Assembly: GCA_015039465.1 (NCBI GenBank)
Contig: MU130702.1
Location: 642,861 to 706,860 of the forward strand
DNA: 64,000 nt
Origin: Phlegmacium glaucopus
Taxonomy: Eukaryota; Basidiomycota; Agaricomycetes; Agaricales; Cortinariaceae
Reading direction: 5' to 3'
Under the pieces are notes generated by a model. That model searched no databases and was not told where the DNA came from. It saw only the letters and a program-made list of their open reading frames with translations. Made by a program: the position numbers and the translations under genes. Position 1 is the stretch's first letter; every line of letters begins with the position of its first letter. Below are positions 12,541 through 24,201 of this stretch, one piece after another.

Positions 12541-13721
12541 TTAAAGTTTTTGAGGGGCTGAAAAGACTTGGGGATCTATCTCCGAAAAGATATCAAAATT
12601 TCGTATCAAAAGGATTTCACTGGTTGCCTGTCAAGAGCAATCGACGTCAATAGAGAATCGGTGGTAACATATTGAGACGGAAAAAAAAAACATACACCAC
12701 CACTGGTACTTGTCATCTTGACCAATGCCCGGTGCATTCGACCTTTCGAACCTCCACGAGTTTCATCACCTTCATAAGTGAGGATGGTACGACCCATACC
12801 ATCGTCTCCAAAACGTTGAGGAGTTATTACCATTCTCCCAAATAACCCTTTCGAAAGTGTTTGAACTTTTTCTCGTTGAGCGAGAGTGTTGGCTGGGCCT
12901 TCTAGGATATCCGCGAGTGTCGATAAGAGATAATATTGAGGGGGCATGAGGCTGAGCCTTCCTTCACGGGATTCAATCAATGCGGTCCGTGGATGGACGA
13001 AGCGTGCTTCGATCACTTCCTGCCCGCCATCTATATACAACCGCAGATAAACATGCAGACGTGAGTCCTCCTACTTATCCATAGAGTGACCAGAGGTCGA
13101 TGCTTACCATGCTTTGGGATTTGTTCTTGCTTGACACCAGATGAGAAACCCGACGGAGCGGCTGGGAGGAACGCAACGTAGAACTGTGTATGGAATCGAC
13201 TGGATTGTTGTTACGGGCGACTTCAAATCAATAGTCCATGAATACTCACCGTGGAGGTCCAACAGGAGTTATCCATTGAGTAAATGGAAGCAAAGATTCC
13301 ATGTCGGCCTCAAGGTTCTTGGATTGGAGGAAATTTTGAAATAGCAGTTTCTGCTGGTGAATATCATGCCGTGCCTTGTCTAAGACTGATTCTAAGAGGG
13401 GCGGCGACGACGAAGAAGAAGTCAATAATAATCCTGACTCCTCAAACGTTTCACGGATAGCCGTCATAGCGAGAGACTTGTCTTGTTTCTTGTCAAAGTT
13501 TCCTCCTGGAAACACCTGCCTACGTCCTCAATAATTCTTGTTCCCCTGCGAACAGATAGACGTACATGCATTCCGCCGAAAGCTACTGCTTTGGGATTGC
13601 GACGAACGAGCAGGATCTCATTTCGTTCGTTTACAATTACCAGACTGGCAGAAGGACGCGGGGTGGGTGGCGTCGACGAGGCCACAGGGGATGGGAAGTT
13701 GTTAATAGACGAAAAAGACAT
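12541..13721 (-). CDS. Nudix hydrolase (NUDT19/NUDT7-like, probable CoA diphosphatase)
   Basis: Nudix enzymes hydrolyse nucleoside diphosphates linked to another group; NUDT7/19 relatives act on CoA and acyl-CoA. The N-terminal part reads PRPSASLVIVNERNEILLVRRNP, then GGMH joins VFPGGNFDKKQDKSL across a 50-nt intron. The Nudix helix is AIRETFEESGLLL, with the REXXEE core intact. Further exons give PFTQWITPVGPP and an EARFVHPRTAL region. The last exon is reached by splicing at GTATGT near 12690 and yields ATSEILLIRNFDIFSEIDPQ and the end APQKL. I chose the ATG at 13721 (MSFSSINNF). An in-frame ATG at 13859 would add a basic 46-residue leader that could be a mitochondrial or peroxisomal presequence, so the start is uncertain. 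Confidence 0.85.
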
Positions 13722-14107
13722 TGAACGCTGCAGTGACCTGAAATACGAGTAAAATGGGTTGAACTTGAGAGATAGGAGGCACGTTGATGTACAACGGATA
13801 AGATCCATCGCATTAGCCGGTATGTGTGTGTAATTCCTGTTTACCTTCAAGTTGTCCATTTGCCTGTCGAGTGCTTTCCCTGTCCAAGTCGTCCATTAAC
13901 GCGTACACCGTTACGAACTGGCAATATAACTCATATCAAATTACATTATTACTCGGAGCATCTACTTTCCAGTAGACTTTAACCAAGTATCTATTTTCCA
14001 GCAGACTATTCAATTTAGAACCTCTTTTATTGCCTCGCAAGCTGCTGTGACGACAAATTTCACAGATTCACGGAGAATGACCGTGGTCACCGCTCGCTAT
14101 CAATAAT

Positions 14108-15852
14108 TCAAGGAGGTAAACTTCGTACAATGTTCTTCCAATCCTGCTCAACAAATCAGAGGCCAGAAGTTAAGCCATAATACAGGGTAAAAGTACATAC
14201 CTTGTGTGATAGGGTGGTGAAATCATCAACATTTGCGATATGTACCAAGTAGCGAGCCAATTTATATAGTTCCCTGTCTGCCAAACCTTCAGGAGTATGA
14301 GCATTCTTGAAGGCCGAGATCTTGAGGCCTTCTTTTGGATTTAGAGCAAAGTTGCGACTCTAGTTGAAAGATATGATTACTTAAAAACTTGCGATAACGG
14401 ATGGCGACTGTACCAGGTCATCGACATGAATAGTGTTACTCGCATTACTGGATTTTCTCACTTCAATTCGACATATAATCAAGAGGGTTGGAAGCTTACA
14501 AATGGGGGAAGAGGTTCCAAATGATTTGAAGGGCTTTGACGGAATGTGTCCATGGTTTATTGTCTCTTTCGGTGAACACGGTAAACATGCACGTTTTATC
14601 AAGAACTAGAATCTGTCAGTGTTTCGACTTGTCAAACAATGGTAACAGTCATCACCGAATGATATCTAGAAAAGGGTTAGAATCGAGCCAAACATAGATA
14701 TCAACGGAGTGACCTCGTATCTCTTGCCGGCTCCAATCATTTCTAATTCAACAAGTTTGGTTTCGAGCCAAATCCAACTGGTTTGGGACCTGATCATGAG
14801 TGGAAGTCGTTAGCTACTAGGTTGCGATCCAAACTAGTGGAACTTGGTACCATATGCAAACTGGATTTTGTTGTTAAGTTGAGACAGTTGGTAATTGAGA
14901 TATGCATGAACTCACTGTCATAATAAGGGTATATTGCTTCCAGAAATTCATGGAGCCCAGGCCTAGCACATTCTGCAGGTGGAAGGCTGCCGGAAGTCAA
15001 AGGTTTGGTATCCAAGATCGCTAAAATAGGACCGTCATTCGTATATGTAGACACAATGCACTGACACTAAAATATTACTGTAGTCGATATCAAGAACCAG
15101 AAGCTTTTTGCCTTCTCGAAGGGGATAAATGATGTTTAGTTGGAGATTCTTTGTTGCTTCTTGAACTTTACGAATATTCCTGGCATCATGTTGATAATTG
15201 TTGCTTGCTGCTAGATTCTCTGCGAAGTCGACGTCAAGGTCGTTAATGACGTCAGGTAAAAATTCAAGTTCTACAAATATACAAATTAAGTTAAAGTCAA
15301 ATATGGTTTCAAAAGGGCGACCTACTCGATGGATCTTTGATTTCGTCTCCTTCAGGTGTACCGATGAGGGTGAATTTCTTTCCGGGCACAAGGCTAAGGT
15401 CAGCACTACGAGTAGGATTGTTTAGAAAGAATGTTGGTAATCTTGGTGAGTGGCTAACTTTGCTCACATCCGACTCTGATCAGGAGGTAACTTCCCCTTT
15501 ACAAGCCCAAGAATTTTTTGCCGATCACTAGGAACTTTGGTCAAAGCGTGAAGTGCAGCCTTCAAATCGAACACTCTTTGATTGGATCAGCTCATCATTC
15601 GCATGAAGCGAGTTGTTCGGACTCTACCTGTCTGAATCCGCGATTTCTAGTTTGAATGACTGTCCGGCCCAAGTGAACTGTAGTGCAGTCCAATGTTCAG
15701 AGGCGTCATTCGAGTGGCACTATAAGTCAACAATTAATTGAAGGATTATACTGCGCTCCACAGCAAACAATATTTGGGGGACGGAAGCCCACCTGTGTGG
15801 TCGAATTTGTCGTTGGTAGACTTGTGCTCACGACGTGCTGGTCGCCATCCAT
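14108..15852 (-). CDS. Ubiquitin-like domain CTD phosphatase UBLCP1 (nuclear proteasome phosphatase)
   Basis: UBLCP1 binds the proteasome through a ubiquitin-like domain and dephosphorylates proteasome subunits with a HAD-type FCP1 phosphatase domain. The start at 15852 gives MDGDQHVVST, spliced to FTWAGQSFKLEIADSDR-VFDLK, LTKVPSDRQKILGLVKGKL and GKKFTLIGTPEGDEIKDPS (the UBL). The catalytic motif LVLDIDYTILDTKPL spans an intron that cuts the Thr codon. YPYYDICIWSQTSWIWLETKL is the second HAD segment; it needs a 10-nt micro-exon at 14851-14860. Then come CMFTVF, NTIHVDDLSRNFALNP and KISAFKNAH, and the end DWKNIVRSLPP. All HAD aspartates are present. The gene has about eight introns and looks intact. 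Confidence 0.93.
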
Positions 15853-16096
15853 TTTTAAATTAAAGACTTAAGAGTGAACTTGTCTGCCGTAGTCACGTTA
15901 ATTTGGTATCTTTCGCAACGGGTACTTGTTGTGGGACAAGGATAATCTGCATAAGTGGACGGGACAAGAACATGACGCTTATGTAACCGGCGTGCTCAAC
16001 ATTCAGCTATAGCTCCAAGTCGCCAACAAGTCACTTTACAACCAAAATGTGCAGCTGATTCGTTTTTAATAATTTCCAAGTTGTCAAAGAAGGGTT

Positions 16097-17160
16097 ATGA
16101 TGGCAGTCAGTAAGTCCTTAATATTCTTTAACTAAACCAATGTTTATCACTTTCAATGTCTAGAGGAACGGCTCTATCCAGATTCTCAATGGGACCAGCT
16201 ACATTTCGCCAATCGCGCCCTTCTTGCCCTAAGTCTGAATCGATCTAGACACATGCGAGAATTTCGGCCAGGAGATATCGCAGCTTGCAATGGTAGCGTT
16301 CTGGCGACATTCTACAAGTACCTGCGTCAAATCGGTTATTCATTAGCGCCATGGGAGAATCCTTTGGCGATAGCACCCAAGCTTCGTTACTGCATTATCA
16401 GAAAACGTATCCAAGGCAACAAGTATGAGGTGTTTCTCATGACTACCTTCGGTGGTGCTAGAAATCCATATGAACTCACTCCAATCGCTCAATACTTCGG
16501 AATGCCAATAGGAGACACACAATGGATAAGGGATGTCCCCGGCCTCAAAACCACCCCTCCAACGTTCGGAACGGCCTCTAAGAGCTTTGTTTTTGCTATT
16601 CCAACTGTTAGAAGGGTTGAAATTGCCAACACCCATGTACATGTTCGACTGGTTCCCGGGGAGATGGAACGCTTGTCAGAATTTGTGAATATTAATGCTA
16701 AGGTACGTTTTCTCTACTGAATAGTCCGATTCATGGAAAACTCATTGGAGATTTCTAGCGCATTCATCATGATCAAGCGAGACTCCGTACAGATTTACAG
16801 AATCTCTTGCGCAGCAAATCAAATTGGATCCTGGAGGACGACGCAAATGATACATTCAGTCCTCAAGTGACTGATAATACAAAACATGTTATCCCCTCAA
16901 CTAAGGTTTCTGGTGCCTTACGTAGCACAGAACGTTACTCTAAAAACTTCGGTAAACAACGACGACCTCCTCAACTGCCATTGCCTCCAGCCGACGACTT
17001 AAGCTGGCTTATGCGTCATCTTCGCCGGGATATATTCCATTCATCACGATATCTGGATAGCTTACCTGCCCATCGCCCTCGTGTAACAATGCTGCCAGAA
17101 CCATTTTATGCGCCATGCCTTCGCATCACTGCCAGAAAAATCTCCCGTCTCATCCTCTAG
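16097..17160 (+). CDS. Unrecognised fungal protein with a possible start 'MMAVKERLYPDSQWDQ'
   Basis: I do not recognise a named family. The ATG at 16097 is followed by a short exon (MMAV) spliced to KERLYPDSQWDQLHFANRA. The reading frame then runs through RPGDIAACNGSVLATFYKYL, IIRKRIQGNKYEVFLMTTFGG, and FVNINAK joined to RIHHDQARLRTDLQNLL. The C-terminal third is basic and proline-rich (KQRRPPQLPLPPADD) and ends RITARKISRLIL. No transmembrane segment or signal peptide is visible. Two introns of normal length keep the frame open across about 320 residues, which supports a real gene. It converges on COP9 subunit 8, whose stop codon is 80 bp away. Confidence 0.7.
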
Positions 17161-17240
17161 ACTGGTGCGACAAGACTGCGGGGTGATAACTCATTTATAT
17201 TTCATTTATACTGGATCTTTTTTTCTCAAACTCCACTATT

Positions 17241-18269
17241 TCAGAGCTCTAATCTTGCTACGCTATCTGCTACAAAATGGAAGGAGGACAGGGAAGAGAA
17301 GCCTTGGGCCAGATAAACAAGCCGGACGAAAGCATTGGGCACCGAACTTACTGGAAGATGATGGCCCAACCTGATCAAACACATTCGATCTCACTTTGGG
17401 CGACAGGATCTGTGTGGAAGCATCATAGGACCAGGTGTTTTTCTCAGCCACTAGGTATAAGTGAGAAATGTCAGACATAGAAAAAACATAATCTGGTTAC
17501 CGGCAATAATTTGTGGCCCAGACATCCCCAGATACGTGGATGCGAGCGGTAGCGGCAATGAAGTATATGCCTTTGACAATAGATCAAAGGTTCTGTGGCG
17601 AAAGGAATCTATTGAAGTGTCAGCAAGCAGCTAAGCAATAATCTTCAGCAATAGATACCCAAGAAGACCACAAGAAGAGTTTGAAGTATTGAGGCAAGAT
17701 CCTTGTCGAAGAAAAGTGGTTGAGCAACAAGAGCGTGAAGTGTTTCTGCTTGCTCATAGATTTTGGCATGCTCTCGATTGATGGTGGAGGTTACAAGTGC
17801 CATGAGAGCTCGAGACAAGGGGAAAGAAGCCAGATTATCTGGTAGACGCAAGAGAGCATACCGGGCAGGAGGTCTGAGTTATTATATAAGCAAATTATGT
17901 GGACAATGGGGGGAGGAAATATGCGCACAACTCATCAAGAATAAGATGACCCAGGACGAGAGGTGCTATAATCAACAATCGCGACGGCTGTCGATTATCT
18001 ATTGTCTGAAAATTAAGATGAATCAACGAAGGAAATGACAGAAAGAAATGGGACGAGACATCGTAATCCGTTTCCTGAGCAATATTGACGATCTGTGGAT
18101 AATCTTTATTTGAAATTGCTTCAAAGATGGAAGCTAGAACATGTTGGTAATGGTCTGTTATGGCTTGAGGAAGGGAAGTGGATGCTTCAGCTATAGGTGG
18201 GTTCTCGCGGGCTTCGTCCTGGAGCTCCGTTGCAGTCGTTGGGGGTGGTGTAGGTGGTCCGTTCACCAT
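17241..18269 (-). CDS. COP9 signalosome subunit 8 (CSN8, PCI/PSMD8-EIF3K domain)
   Basis: CSN8 is one subunit of the COP9 signalosome, which removes NEDD8 from cullins. The start at 18269 gives a proline-rich leader (MVNGPPTPPPTTATELQDE) and then ITDHYQHVLASIFEAISNKD with QIVNIAQETDYD. An exon with RLPDNLASFPLSRALMALV and ALVAQPLFFDKDLASILQTL follows, then FRHRTFDLLSKAYTSLPLPL, YLGMSGPQIIA and VAEKNTWSYDASTQILSPK. The last intron (GTAAGT at about 17308) restores a frame ending SSFHFVADSVARLEL, the usual helical tail of the family. Confidence is good because four exons agree with the PCI-type CSN8 pattern. The 126 bp to the NECAP start on the other side form a divergent promoter. Confidence 0.82.
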
Positions 18270-18395
18270 GTTGTACGATTGTCAGAAGTGAGGCGCTCTG
18301 TTTGCCCTTTTGGGCTATTTAAGACGTTGCACATCCCCTTCATCCTGAACCTTCAACTTGAAGTCCTCAACTTCACCATTTATTCGTTCAAAGCC

Positions 18396-19283
18396 ATGGA
18401 AGAAGAAATCGAATCTATCTTATACATCGCGCGTGAAATATCTGGTTCATCTTGATATTGCCTTATACTGGCCAGTGCTACTAATTACACCATCGTTTTC
18501 CAGTCTATAAAATCCCACCCCTTAGCGCCCACGAGGGCCATCGCGCAAATAACTGGGGTGACCTTGCCTCTCCATTATGGAAAGGTCGACTTCGTATCAT
18601 AGAGAATTCAAAGGGTGCAGCCTTGCAACTTGAAGACGCACAAACTGGTGAACTCAATGTTTACTTTGCCTCCAAACGCTAATCCCTCATTTTAGGGGAA
18701 TGTAAGGTTGTATGACTTGTTATATCCTTATTTTGACACACCGTAGTATTTGCCAGAGCTGAATACGACCCTCTCCGGCCGTCAGTTGAAGCTGTACTGG
18801 ATTCGTCTCGATATTTCGTTGTCCGCATTGAGGACGTAGGCAAGAAAGCCTACATAGGTTTGGGATTCGCTGAAAGAACGGATAGCTTTGACTTCAGTGA
18901 GCCATTTAGCTACCTGAGCTGTTTTCTATAACATGATACATGAAACAATTTTTATAGATGTTGCACTCCAAGATTATACGAAGTATGCTCTGTTTCGCCA
19001 TGAAAACATTTTTGGATCGCTGATCCTGAACCTATGCAGGCGCCACAAAGCCGCTCTTAATCCAAGCACATCTTCGGATGAACCATCTCCCCATGTCCCC
19101 GCAGGTCCGAAAAAGGACTACAGTCTCAAGGAAGGACAGACTTTCTCTATATTCCTCCCAGGCCGTGCCAAGGCCACGACTGGTAACAATTTGCTTGGGT
19201 CGACTTCGCAGTCTGCCACTACGTCCACGAGTTCTGCCGTACCTTTGCTCCCACCTCCACCTGCTTCGACCAAGAGGGGTTGA
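18396..19283 (+). CDS. NECAP-like clathrin-coat-associated protein
   Basis: NECAP proteins bind AP-2/AP-1 adaptors through a PH-like (DUF1681) domain and act in endocytosis. The start at 18396 gives [16 protein letters not shown], spliced to [30 protein letters not shown] and ALQLEDAQT. Next come [40 protein letters not shown] and [20 protein letters not shown], which is the most conserved part of the family. A 59-nt intron after DYTK removes an apparently coding stretch and joins RHKAALNPS. The tail holds a [12 protein letters not shown] segment and ends in a Ser/Thr/Pro-rich stretch ([10 protein letters not shown]). The length of about 235 residues fits. The gene appears intact. Confidence 0.92.
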
Positions 19284-19479
19284 AGGCTTTGTAGTTTCCT
19301 TGCTGTTTTCTCTGCCTTGAATATTCCAAGATCGTTGTGACTAAATATTGAGAAATATTGGTTGTTTTGCCTGTTATGCTACAGTTACCGCTTGTTTTCT
19401 GGATCATTGTTATTCACTTGGCTGAATTACAGGATGTGTGTAAGATCTACGCCTCTAGCAAGCAAGGTCCGACCTGACC

Positions 19480-21260
19480 TTCGACATCATGCTCCGTCGT
19501 TATTTCGAGTGCAGGGTGTATGCAAAGTACAAAACTCTTGCATCGGATTGTCTTAAGATACAACTTGTGCCGATCTTGGAAAAGTCAGCGGAACGATCAT
19601 GGGAGGACTTGGAATCGTTTGCACTTTCTAAGCCTGACACTTTTATAGATGTGCATATGTCCAGTTCAAAGCCGAATTGTCTCTGTCTTGATTTGTCGGG
19701 GATTTAGGTGTGTCTGTTGAATCTGGTATCATTGGATTTGATGTTTCTAGTGCCTTTCCTGTCCCATATACTAACCGCCGTCTGAAAGGAAAACCATTGT
19801 CACCTTGATTACTTCCGGTTCTGAATCCATAGGGATATCGGCGCTGAAGACAAAAATCACGTCAGGACCATACCGATGGTACTGTACAGCGAAACAATCA
19901 AGTAGACCCACCCGATGCTATGCGATGTCCATAGTCAGATCTAGTCTTTGGTGGCACGTTAGGCAGATGATCGGTATAATATTGTCAAACGCCCACCAAT
20001 ACCATGAGCTTAGCGTGACAACGTCCTTGTGTAGGATGGACTCCTTCATGCCGTTTCCCTCCCAAAACTCATTGCCTTTGTGGCTCATCCATTCAGCATT
20101 CTAATAAACCAGGATTATATATCCTGCTCTTAGGCTCAAGACTATTTCTCTGACACTCCTCAGTTTTCAGTTGAGGTAACACTGGTTATCTCAATCCTGT
20201 GTTGAACGAATTTATAGCGAGAAATCCGTACCCTATCCGTGACAGTATACTTTGGTGGATTTTTGTGTTTGACATAGTATCCCCATCCTTGCTAAAGTGA
20301 CGGTCCCTTCCGGTCTTGCCCTCATGTCGCCAAGTTCCGTGGATTCGACTGTTGTCGGATGGTCATCGTCTTGTGACAATTGGCTCATATACAAAATTTC
20401 TCGAGGATGCACTGCCGATGTCTTTCCGCTCGTCTTTTGGTGTCAAGGCATACTATAAAACGACCTTTTGCTCTCCTCTAAACCCAGGTATGCCTCCCCA
20501 GACAGTCTTTGTACTTGACATGCTGAAGTTAACCGCCCTTTTTTCTCTTGTCGGTTTGGCCCAACGTCCCCTCTACATGAGCAATGTGGCGGAGTAAATA
20601 TTGATAATCTGCATTCTTGCAGCCTTGTCGACAAGAAAATCCAGTTAGTGATACAACTGGTGTTGCCGGTTGTATTTTCTCGGATCCCTTCTACTCTCGG
20701 TTGTAACTCTGATCCAGGCAGCACGACATTAACCTACCACGAATTAAAGACCCGCTCTGACCACCTGTAGGTCTACCAGTGCCCCTGGAACAACGTCTGT
20801 TCTGACCTCCACACCGGTGACCGTCATCTTCAAAACTGCTGCTGGCAACCATGTGCTATGTAGCAACAGAGATGATTTCCGATCCTACTCAACATGCTAA
20901 AGCCCTATCGGCTGCCAATATTCTAACTTTCATACCATCAACAAGACTTCCCGACTCGGCATCTGGCATCTACTCCTGACCCAATCGCATCTGGAAATGC
21001 CAACTATGACGAATTTTCGACGCTCTCGAACACGTACAGGCTCTCGTACCACCTCTGCCAGCGACATCGGCAGGCTTTCCCGCTCATTTCGTCGTCGGTC
21101 AAGGTCGCTCTGGTTCCAAAATATTCGTAACTAGTGGGATGATTGGCACAATCAAGAGAGCTGCCTTTGGACCTCGTCTCACACTCAGCACACCGAACGC
21201 CCTGTCTAGGTTAAGCCTGGAGGTGAATGTGACCGTACTTCTAACGCCTCGTCACTAAGC
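19480..21260 (+). pseudogene. Decayed coding region, probably a former secreted protein gene
   Basis: No continuous gene can be built here, but plus-strand pieces in different frames read like protein: VVGWSSSCDNWLIYKISRGC at about 20345, CGGVNIDNLHSCSLVDKK at about 20590, STTLTYHELKTRSDH at about 20725, DFPTRHLASTPDPIASGNAN at about 20950, and FVTSGMIGTIKR with NVTVLLTP at about 21130-21245. The pieces are separated by frame changes and stops that introns do not explain. The Cys and Ser/Thr-rich beta-like character suggests an extracellular protein. I do not recognise the family. Alternative explanation: chance composition in a long intergenic region. Confidence 0.35.
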
Positions 21261-21796
21261 GCCCAGGGGCATCAGTAGTTTCACCTTTTACTTTTTTCTA
21301 CTTGTGCAAGTGTTAAAATTTGAAAGCGATAACAAGCGTGAAGGTAAATTTTTAGAAAAGCCACGTCTCTATTTCAGAAAAGCGAGATGTTTTCAGATTA
21401 GCAGTATAGTAAAATATTAGAATTATGTAGGTAGCATTTCGCTTTTGACTTGCAGTGGCAAGTTAGTAGAAAAAGTGCAGAAAAGGGAAAAAGTAAACTA
21501 TGAAGCGGTTCCTTGTAGACAATAGTGTTAATTATTTTCTACGCTACGCTTCATTCAGGAATGTTCCCTTGAACTACATTCTTTCCTTAACAACCAAGTT
21601 GCCGCGGCTCTCGAGTATCGCCTACTGGACCTAGGCATTCGAGAAGGTCTAGGCCAAAACCGAAACCTCTGCTGGTTGGACCATCAACACAAACGGGGTT
21701 ACTGCACGCTCAAGCCCCAAAAAAGGCGGTGTGAAAGTTGCCATATCTCCGCCTGCACACGCCCAGGGCCTCTGCAGACGAGATTATGCGAAGTCT
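21261..21796. other. Intergenic stretch with weak inverted T-rich repeats
   Basis: No gene seen. Around 21288-21330 and 21465-21510 there are imperfect inverted segments rich in TTTTT/AAAAA and TCTAC/GTAGA, too diverged to call an element. Confidence 0.35.
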
Positions 21797-22794
21797 TCAG
21801 GATAGCCCTGCCTTTCCTGCGTGGTTGGGGATCGGAGTAGAAGGATGATTTAGGTTCCGTTTTGCCAAACTGCACCACTTGTCCATCTCATTCCTCAGAA
21901 GGTCTGCCTCTTCTATCATTTCTGCTCTGGACTGACTTCGTGATATATATAACCCTTTCAACCACTGCAATCCCCATTCCATTAAAGAGTACGATTCTTC
22001 GAAGTGAAAATAACTCCAAACTTGGACTGCAGTGTGGGCGCTGGTACGAAAGGATAGGCATGCATGAAGGACGTTGGGCTTTATGACAAATCTTGTTTCT
22101 ACATCATCGAGAAAGTGGAGTTGGAGGCCATCAAGATGGCGGATAGAATCCAATGTGAGATTTGCGTCAGCTCTCTTCTTGTGTCGAAGAGAGAACCAGG
22201 CTAAGTTTTTGGGGGTAGGGGGCCATAATATCCAAAGCTTTTTTCCATGAAGGTGAACCATATATTGCATTGACCCATAGTAATCCATATGAGTGTGGGA
22301 GATAGCAGCCGGAGGGGTCCATGTTGATATCCAGCCACCATCGTCGATGACACTATTTTGTTCAGAGCTGAAGGGATATGGATCAAGATGGCAGGAATCA
22401 ATTCCAACCTTGAAGGATCAAATATGAAGCGTGCCGTAGAGACGACGGCTGTCATCCCAGGCGTGGCCTTCAGCCGCACGTAACATGTTGAGGATGAATT
22501 CAGGGTATTCAATATCTGGATCTCCGTATCGGTTTACAAAGTCAAATGTGTTGTGGTGGTCTGGGCACATGAAATCACGGATGACGTGCCCAAGAGTTGG
22601 TGAGCCCCCAGAGTTAGTGGATGTTTCTAGTAGAATAACAGTTGACTCGTCTTGGGGTGACTTTTTAAGAGTCTGAGGGATCGAAAGAAGCTCCTGCCAG
22701 TGAATGATAGAAACTCCAATAGGGTGAATGGGGGTGATGCTGTTGATTGGAGAAGAGCACCACATTTTGTAAAGTTCAAGTATCCAGCAATTCT
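21797..22794 (-). pseudogene. JmjC-like cupin protein, 3' exons (5' exon lies beyond the transposon block)
   Basis: These exons encode the JmjC/cupin half of a protein whose first exon is at 31740-32100. After the acceptor at 22795 the frame reads ENCWILELYKMW, IHWQELLSIPQTLKKSPQD, GGSPTLGHVIRDF and DIEYPEFILNMLRAAEGHAW. The iron-binding HxD lies in ISHTHMDYYGSMQYMVHLHG, followed by KKLWILWPPTPKNL and a second histidine in KPNVLHACLSF. The end is NHAGKAGLS. One in-frame TGA (22418-22420) interrupts the frame just after RRLYGTLHI, and I could not find an intron of normal size and phase that removes it. That stop, plus the huge intron, is why I call it a probable pseudogene. Active JmjC enzymes are Fe(II)/2-oxoglutarate oxygenases; the biochemical role of this fungal group is unknown to me. 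Confidence 0.7.
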
Positions 22795-22824
22795 CTAGAT
22801 TCAAAGGTATGACTTATATATATA

Positions 22825-22849
22825 CAGTAGATTATCTCATAACGCATAA
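22825..22849 (+). repeat. Left terminal inverted repeat of the outer element
   Basis: 25-bp repeat beginning CAGTAGATTATC, matching the right end exactly in inverse orientation. Confidence 0.8.
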
Positions 22850-23528
22850 TGGTGGGGCAGCATTTCGGCTATGCATTATGAGATTTATGCACTACAGGAT
22901 TTGTCACGATTATGTGACCCATGTAACCAGAGGAGGAGCGTGACAGATAAGATTGTCATAATTATTAATTAAGTAATGTATCTAACCAAAAAATCTGTCG
23001 AGCGTCGCCTGAGTCGATTTACTCATGGATCTTCGCAACGCAACTTACCGACGAAGGCTAAGATGGTAAGCCAGTCAGAAAGTGTCAAGTTCTCTCTTCA
23101 ACTTGACTCCTGAGACTTGGCTGAGGTTTTAGGTGCATCTTTCTTTACACGCTGGGTTTTTGTCCTATTGTAAGGCTTTGGTGGTTTTCAAGTCAGTTCC
23201 TGAGCAGCCGCAGGCATGAAGTTTGGGAATTCAAGTTTTTTTCCAATTTTTTTCTCTGGTTTTTCTCTGTGAATATTTTACAGCTCAATTGAATGCCACA
23301 ATGAGTCAGCATTGATATTTATCAATCCACTATAACTTATTTGGGCTACCCTTTGTTCTTAACTATGAAATTTTGACAAAAAGTTCGAAAGAATGCCTAT
23401 AAAAGATTATAAAATGAATCTGATAATGCATAACTGCCTCAATTGACCTATGCGTTATGCGATATGCGTTATGCACAAATTTCCCCGCAAACCACGGTGG
23501 TTTTCAGAAATTTCCATGCATTATGAGT

Positions 23529-24057
23529 GGGGGTGACCAGTGCCCGAGTTACGTGACATCATGTCACACATGCGTCACATAGGTGTCACACATGAAATAT
23601 TGAGACATGGCTCTCATTCCTCACACAACATTTAATAGGATGTTTTTAAGTTGAAAATGGTACATAAAGAGTAGTTTGAATCAGAAACTGCAAGTTGAAT
23701 ACAACCAATATATTTCTTTGTGGCCATAATGATGATTCCCCTGCTAAATCTGAGTGCTGAGATGTCTACCCTTTATAACTCTCCAGCACTTCAAATCTGA
23801 GACTTGTTTTGCTGGAATAAATTATTCTAAATGTTATTATGAACATTTCTATCAGGTTAGAAATTTTATATTTGTCCATTGAGGTCATTATTTCAAGGTA
23901 TGTGCATCATTATCTTATGCTTACAGTGTGAAATTAAAAATTCTGAGCTGATAGGCATGTTAAGAATGAAAAAATACATATATTATGTCACCAAAACTAG
24001 TTGCAAAAGTGCATTGGTGAAATGTTATAAAAGAGTGCCCATTTTAGGTGGGCACAG
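23529..24057 (+). repeat. Left arm of a long inverted repeat (palindrome)
   Basis: This arm of about 530 bp starts GGGGGTGACCAGTG and ends near GGTGGGCACAG. It is matched in reverse complement by 24202-24510 continued at 30972-31200, the right arm having been cut by the Ty3 element. Identity is high by eye, with only scattered substitutions in the inner 350 bp and more divergence near the outer end. The spacer between arms is about 145 bp. Confidence 0.85.
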
Positions 24058-24201
24058 AAGTATTTATTCAATAAAGAAGTGGATAATGGATGTGTAGATG
24101 GAGTTTTGGCTCAGATATATGGTGGTTTGAGAGGAAAGGAGATTAAGCCATGAAGCAAAGGTGCTATGTGTTGCATACAGCCATGTTCATTTTTGGGGTG
24201 G

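Noticed and set aside
18933..19283. NECAP reading straight through [16 protein letters not shown]...
   Set aside because: The extra stretch is a 59-nt intron with GTATGC and TGCAG ends; removing it restores the family sequence DYTK-RHKA.
20316..20724. Intact gene on either strand at 20.3-20.7 kb
   Set aside because: Frames on both strands are below 100 codons, lack splice-compatible neighbours and mutually overlap; a decayed gene is the better reading.
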